From Streptomyces sp. CC228A (lineage in GTDB: Bacteria > Actinomycetota > Actinomycetes > Streptomycetales > Streptomycetaceae), in assembly GCF_021390935.1 (NCBI RefSeq), contig NZ_JAJPUI010000002.1, forward strand, positions 620,001 to 684,000: a DNA stretch of 64,000 bases, in the 5' to 3' direction. This document shows positions 60,884 to 64,000 of this stretch, piece by piece (position 1 is the first letter of the stretch; every line of letters begins with the position of its first letter). The notes under the pieces are model-generated. The model searched no databases and had not been told where the DNA came from. It saw nothing but the letters and a program-made list of their open reading frames with translations. The translations under genes and the position numbers were made by a program.

Positions 60884-60889
60884 ACCCTA
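60884..60889 (-). promoter_or_regulatory. -10 box of the leaderless mshB mRNA
   Basis: TAGGGT on the minus strand (60889-60884) fits TANNNT, sits 6 bases before the ATG and has no SD downstream of it. Confidence 0.55.
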
Positions 60890-60954
60890 CGAGTCCGCCC
60901 GCCCCGGTGCCCCCGAAGCCCGGGGCCCGCTGCGCGGTCCGGGCTCGGAGCCGC

Positions 60955-61149
60955 TCAGAACTTGAGGTTGCCGATCATGCTCGCCACGCTCGTGGTCAGC
61001 TGGCTGACGGTGGGCGCGATGGACGAGCTGGCGATGTAGAAGCCGAGCAGCGCGCACACCACCGCGTGGCCGGCCTTCAGGCCCGATTTCTTGATCAGCA
61101 AGAAGACGATGATCGCCAGCAGCACCACCGCCGAAATCTCCAGTGCCAC
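60955..61149 (-). CDS. Small conserved membrane protein (64 residues)
   Basis: The protein has two hydrophobic stretches (ALEISAVVLLAIIVFLLIKK and AGHAVVCALLGFYIASSSIA) joined by KKSGLKAGHAV and ends with SQLTTSVASMIGNLKF. A strong SD (GGAGGTGA) precedes GTG 61149. Sequences like it are common beside mshB in Streptomyces and resemble small Spd-like plasmid proteins; role unknown. Confidence 0.85.
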   Translation of the reverse strand: MALEISAVVLLAIIVFLLIKKSGLKAGHAVVCALLGFYIASSSIAPTVSQLTTSVASMIGNLKF

Positions 61150-61725
61150 GGCGGTTCACCTCCAGAGACGTTCGGTCGGGAACGGGCAGCGTGCACGTGC
61201 CGGAAACTTCATACCCACCTTGCGCTACGGATCATAACTTTGCGATGCCGCTCCGTGTCCGGTGCACGGCAGCACTGGGGGCGCACAACGCCGCTTTCGG
61301 TCACATGATCGCGACCGCCGCGGAGTCCTCTCCCCCTGCCCGGTGGCTGGAATCGATGCCCGAAAGGCGCGCCGGGGCACCCTGCCGCGGGCGCGTCCGC
61401 AGGTCGGACGGTTGTGCGGCCGGATCCCGTCCTACGAGGGCTCACGCGGCAGTTGAGTCGCCGAAGCGGCGACCCGGCGGACCGACCGCGGCACGGAACC
61501 GGTCTGCGCGCGTCACGAGCCCCCGCAGGGAAGTTGGCCGAATCTGTATGTAACGGTGCCCACATGGCGACCGGCCGGGGCGACATGGCAGCGCCCCGAC
61601 CGGTCCACGGCACCCGCACGGCCGTACGCAGTGCAGACTTCCGTGTCCGTATATCGGAACGGGGTCGGCTGGGTGTCGCCGCTGTTAAAAGGCCGCCGAG
61701 GGCACCGGGCCGGGCCGCCCGCCGG
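61150..61725. other. 576-bp spacer, no gene recognised
   Basis: The left 110 bp is less GC-rich (cttcatacccaccttgcgct, ggatcataactttgcgatg) and should contain the promoter of the small membrane protein. Near 61641-61662 there is an imperfect palindrome built on tccgtatatcgga with outer ccgt/acgg arms. Open frames in the rest have mixed codon character and no SD. Confidence 0.5.
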
Positions 61726-62772
61726 TCAACGGGCTTCCGGCACCACGTGCTTCTCCTCGGCGAAGTGGCAGGCGGAGGGGTGCCGGGCGCCGGTGTCGGC
61801 GCCCCGGAACCACGGCGGCACGTCGAGCGGCGGCAGTTCCAGGGCGCACCGCTCGCGCGCCTTCCAGCAGCGGGTGCGGAAGCGGCAGCCGGACGGCGGG
61901 TTCGCCGGGGACGGGACGTCGCCCGCGAGGAGGATCCGCTCGCGGTGCTCGCGCGCCTCCGGGTCGGGCACGGGCACGGCGGACAGGAGGGCCTGGGTGT
62001 AGGGGTGCGTGGGGTGGTCGTAGATCTCGGCGTCGGTGCCGGTCTCGACGATGCGGCCGAGGTACATGACGCCGACGCGGTCGGAGATGTGCCGGACGAT
62101 CGACAGGTCGTGGGCGATGAAGACGTACGACAGGCCGAACTCCGCCTGGAGGCTCTCCAGCAGGTTCACGACCTGGGCCTGCACGGACACGTCGAGCGCG
62201 GACACCGGCTCGTCGGCGACGATGATCCGGGGGCGCAGGGCGAGGCCGCGGGCGATGCCGATGCGCTGGCGCTGGCCGCCGGAGAACTGGTGCGGGTAGC
62301 GGTTGACGTGCTCGGGGCTGAGGCCGACGACCTCCAGCAGCTCCTGCACCTTGCGGCGGCGGTCGCCCTTGGGCGCGACCTCGGGGTGGATCTCGTACGG
62401 CTCCCCGACGATGTCGCCGACGGTCATGCGCGGGTTGAGCGAGGTGTACGGGTCCTGGAAGACCATCTGGATGTCGCGGCGCACCGCCTTCAGGGCGCGG
62501 CCGGACAGCCGGGTGACGTCCTCGCCCTGGTAGCGGATCTGCCCGGAGGTGGGGCGTTCCAGGTTCACCAGCATGCGGGCGACGGTGGACTTGCCGCAGC
62601 CGGACTCCCCCACGATGCCGAGGGTCTCGCCCTTGTACAGGTCGAAGGAGACCCCGTCGACCGCCTTGACCGCGCCGATCTGCTTCTTGAAGAGCACGCC
62701 GCGGGTGAGGGGGTAGTGCTTGACCAGGTCCCGTACTTCGAGGAGGGGTTCGCGGGCGTCAGCGGCGGCCAT
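61726..62772 (-). CDS. Oligopeptide/dipeptide ABC transporter ATPase (OppF/DppF type)
   Basis: The 348-residue ATPase has [26 protein letters not shown], Walker [11 protein letters not shown]-loop [16 protein letters not shown], signature [10 protein letters not shown], Walker [13 protein letters not shown] and H-loop AHDLS, then the C-terminal OppD/F domain with clustered Cys ([22 protein letters not shown]), a likely Fe-S-type site. It powers peptide uptake together with the overlapping upstream ATPase. The ATG overlaps that gene by 14 bp. Confidence 0.94.
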   Translation of the reverse strand: MAAADAREPLLEVRDLVKHYPLTRGVLFKKQIGAVKAVDGVSFDLYKGETLGIVGESGCGKSTVARMLVNLERPTSGQIRYQGEDVTRLSGRALKAVRRDIQMVFQDPYTSLNPRMTVGDIVGEPYEIHPEVAPKGDRRRKVQELLEVVGLSPEHVNRYPHQFSGGQRQRIGIARGLALRPRIIVADEPVSALDVSVQAQVVNLLESLQAEFGLSYVFIAHDLSIVRHISDRVGVMYLGRIVETGTDAEIYDHPTHPYTQALLSAVPVPDPEAREHRERILLAGDVPSPANPPSGCRFRTRCWKARERCALELPPLDVPPWFRGADTGARHPSACHFAEEKHVVPEAR

Positions 62773-63754
62773 CGACGGGCTCCTTGTCGAGCGTCTCGCG
62801 CCAGAAGTGGCAGGCGCTGCTGCGGGTGTCCGACACCTCGTACAGGGGCGGGACGTCGGTGCGGCAGACGTCGCGGGCGCGCGGGCAGCGGGGGTGGAAG
62901 GCGCAGCCGGGCGGGATGGCCATCAGGTTGGGCGGCAGGCCCTTGATGGCGTACAGGTCGCGGCCCTTCTGGTCGAGGCGCGGGATGGAGTCCAGCAGGC
63001 CCTGGGTGTAGGGGTGGGCGGGGGCCTTGTAGATGTCGTGGACCGGGGCGGTCTCCACGATCCGGCCGGCGTACATGACGGCGATGCGGTCGGCGACGTC
63101 GGCGACGACCCCGAGGTCGTGGGTGATGAGGATGAGGCCCATGCGCAGCTCGCGCTGGAGCTCGGCGAGCAGCTCCATGACCTGGGCCTGGACGGTGACG
63201 TCGAGCGCGGTGGTGGGCTCGTCGGCAATGATCAGGTCGGGTTCCAGGGCCATCGCCATGGCGATCATGATGCGTTGGCGCATGCCGCCGCTGAACTGGT
63301 GCGGGTACTGCCCGACGCGTTCGCGTGCGGCGGGGATGCGGACGCGGTCCATGAGCTCGACGGCCTTCTCGCGGGCGTCCTTCTTCGACATGCCCCGGTG
63401 GACGACGTACATCTCCCCCAGCTGGTCCCCCACCGTCAGCACGGGGTTCAGCGCGGACAGCGCGTCCTGGAAGATCATCGCCATGCCGGCGCCGCGGACC
63501 TTGCGGCGCTCGTCCTCCTTGACCCGGAGCAGGTCGCGGCCCTGGAAGAGGATCTCGCCGCGGGTGATCCGGCCGGGCGGCATGTCGAGGATGCCCATGA
63601 CGGCATGGGCGGTGACGGACTTGCCGGAGCCGGACTCGCCGAGGACGGCGAGGGTCTCGCCCTCGTCGACGGCGTAGGTGACGCCGTTCACGGCCTTGGC
63701 GACGCCGTCGCGGGTGTGGAACTCCACGTGCAGGTCGCGGACTTCGAGCAGCAC
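62759..63754 (-). CDS. Oligopeptide/dipeptide ABC transporter ATPase (OppD/DppD type)
   Basis: The 331-residue ATPase has [23 protein letters not shown], Walker [27 protein letters not shown], signature [14 protein letters not shown], Walker [14 protein letters not shown]-loop [10 protein letters not shown] and the C-terminal Cys cluster [14 protein letters not shown] with DTRSSACHF. It pairs with the OppF-type subunit. The start is 7 bp after the permease stop, so permease, D and F genes form one operon. Confidence 0.94.
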   Translation of the reverse strand: MLLEVRDLHVEFHTRDGVAKAVNGVTYAVDEGETLAVLGESGSGKSVTAHAVMGILDMPPGRITRGEILFQGRDLLRVKEDERRKVRGAGMAMIFQDALSALNPVLTVGDQLGEMYVVHRGMSKKDAREKAVELMDRVRIPAARERVGQYPHQFSGGMRQRIMIAMAMALEPDLIIADEPTTALDVTVQAQVMELLAELQRELRMGLILITHDLGVVADVADRIAVMYAGRIVETAPVHDIYKAPAHPYTQGLLDSIPRLDQKGRDLYAIKGLPPNLMAIPPGCAFHPRCPRARDVCRTDVPPLYEVSDTRSSACHFWRETLDKEPVDGRR

Positions 63755-63761
63755 GGGCGGC

Positions 63762-64000
63762 TCACCTCAGCTTCGGGTCGAGGGCGTCGCGGACGGCGTC
63801 GCCGAGCATGATGAACGCGAGCACGGTGATGCTGAGGGCGCCGGCGGGCCACAGCAGCATGTGGGGGGCGTTGCGGATCTGCGGGGCGGCGTTGGAGATG
63901 TCGATGCCCCAGGAGACGGTCGGCGGGCGCAGGCCCACGCCGAGGAACGACAGGGTGGCCTCCAGGGCGATGTACGTGCCGAGGGCGATGGTCGCGACGA
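63762..64000 (-). CDS. Oligopeptide/dipeptide ABC transporter permease (OppC/DppC type), partial
   Basis: Only the last 78 codons are in the window; the gene continues past the right edge. It reads ATIALGTYIALEATLSFLGV, GLRPPTVSWGIDISNAAPQI, the last membrane helix ALSITVLAFIMLGDAVRDAL and ends DPKLR, the standard C-terminus of OppC-type permeases. Confidence 0.92.
   Translation of the reverse strand, partial: VATIALGTYIALEATLSFLGVGLRPPTVSWGIDISNAAPQIRNAPHMLLWPAGALSITVLAFIMLGDAVRDALDPKLR

Overview
The window is chromosomal DNA from a Streptomyces or a close relative. GC content is very high, GC at third codon positions is about 90 percent in most genes, GTG and TTG starts are common, and many start codons sit 6 to 8 bases after a TANNNT -10 box (leaderless mRNAs). 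Family content agrees: mycothiol deacetylase MshB, DUF3107, DUF3117, DUF3152, DUF397, DUF1003, MoeZ, lipoproteins, and a sigE/anti-sigma/htrA/tatB block. From memory, much of the order from about 28 kb to 61 kb parallels the Mycobacterium tuberculosis Rv1170-Rv1239 segment (mshB, fdxC, dapC, dapE, LOG protein, folP2, DivIVA-like, tagA, sigE-rseA-htrA-tatB, mrp, corA), so this looks like core chromosome.

Layout. 0-3.7 kb: end of a flippase-like membrane protein, then an HTH-TOBE molybdate regulator and modABC. 3.7-7 kb: two tandem secreted alpha/beta-hydrolase aminopeptidase lipoproteins. 7-8.3 kb: moeZ. 8.3-13.5 kb (minus strand): a large GT4/DUF3492 (PelF-like) glycosyltransferase with a fused membrane domain, a sugar-nucleotide epimerase and a spherulin-4-type (GH135-like) protein, which I read as a possible Pel or galactosaminogalactan-like exopolysaccharide locus. 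13.7-19.6 kb: DUF3152 metalloprotease-like protein, hydrolase, TetR, DUF3107, ferritin-like protein. 20-22 kb: DEAD-box helicase. 22.1-23.2 kb: a C-rich repetitive spacer with a perfect 101-bp direct repeat. 23.2-27.6 kb: hydrolase, MarC, PHP phosphoesterase, DUF6758, SUFU. 28-34 kb: CorA, a soluble MgtE-N/CBS protein coupled to DUF1003, and an Mrp/NBP35 ATPase. 35-39.4 kb: tatB, htrA, anti-sigma factor, sigE-type sigma factor. 39.6-46.6 kb: O-methyltransferase, DUF3117, enoyl-CoA hydratase, tag, DivIVA-like protein, folP2, LOG protein, dapE. 46.7-53.3 kb: lysozyme-fold-like protein, small secreted protein, dapC, fdxA, GNAT, transglutaminase-like protein, methyltransferase. 53.3-57.3 kb: a patch of gene remnants followed by a lower-GC3 three-gene cassette (small helical protein, DUF1023 hydrolase, lipoprotein). 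57.4-61.1 kb: cell-wall-binding protein, DUF6113, mshB. 61.7-64 kb: oligopeptide/dipeptide ABC transporter genes.

An important caveat is that about ten otherwise well-conserved genes are broken by single-base indels. Almost all are one-base losses in or beside short G/C runs, and in modC and the glycosyltransferase three successive losses restore the frame. This pattern points to consensus errors in the assembly more than to real gene decay. I typed the affected genes as pseudogene but describe the reconstructed product. The remnants at 53.3-54.3 kb, by contrast, are truncated and look genuinely decayed.
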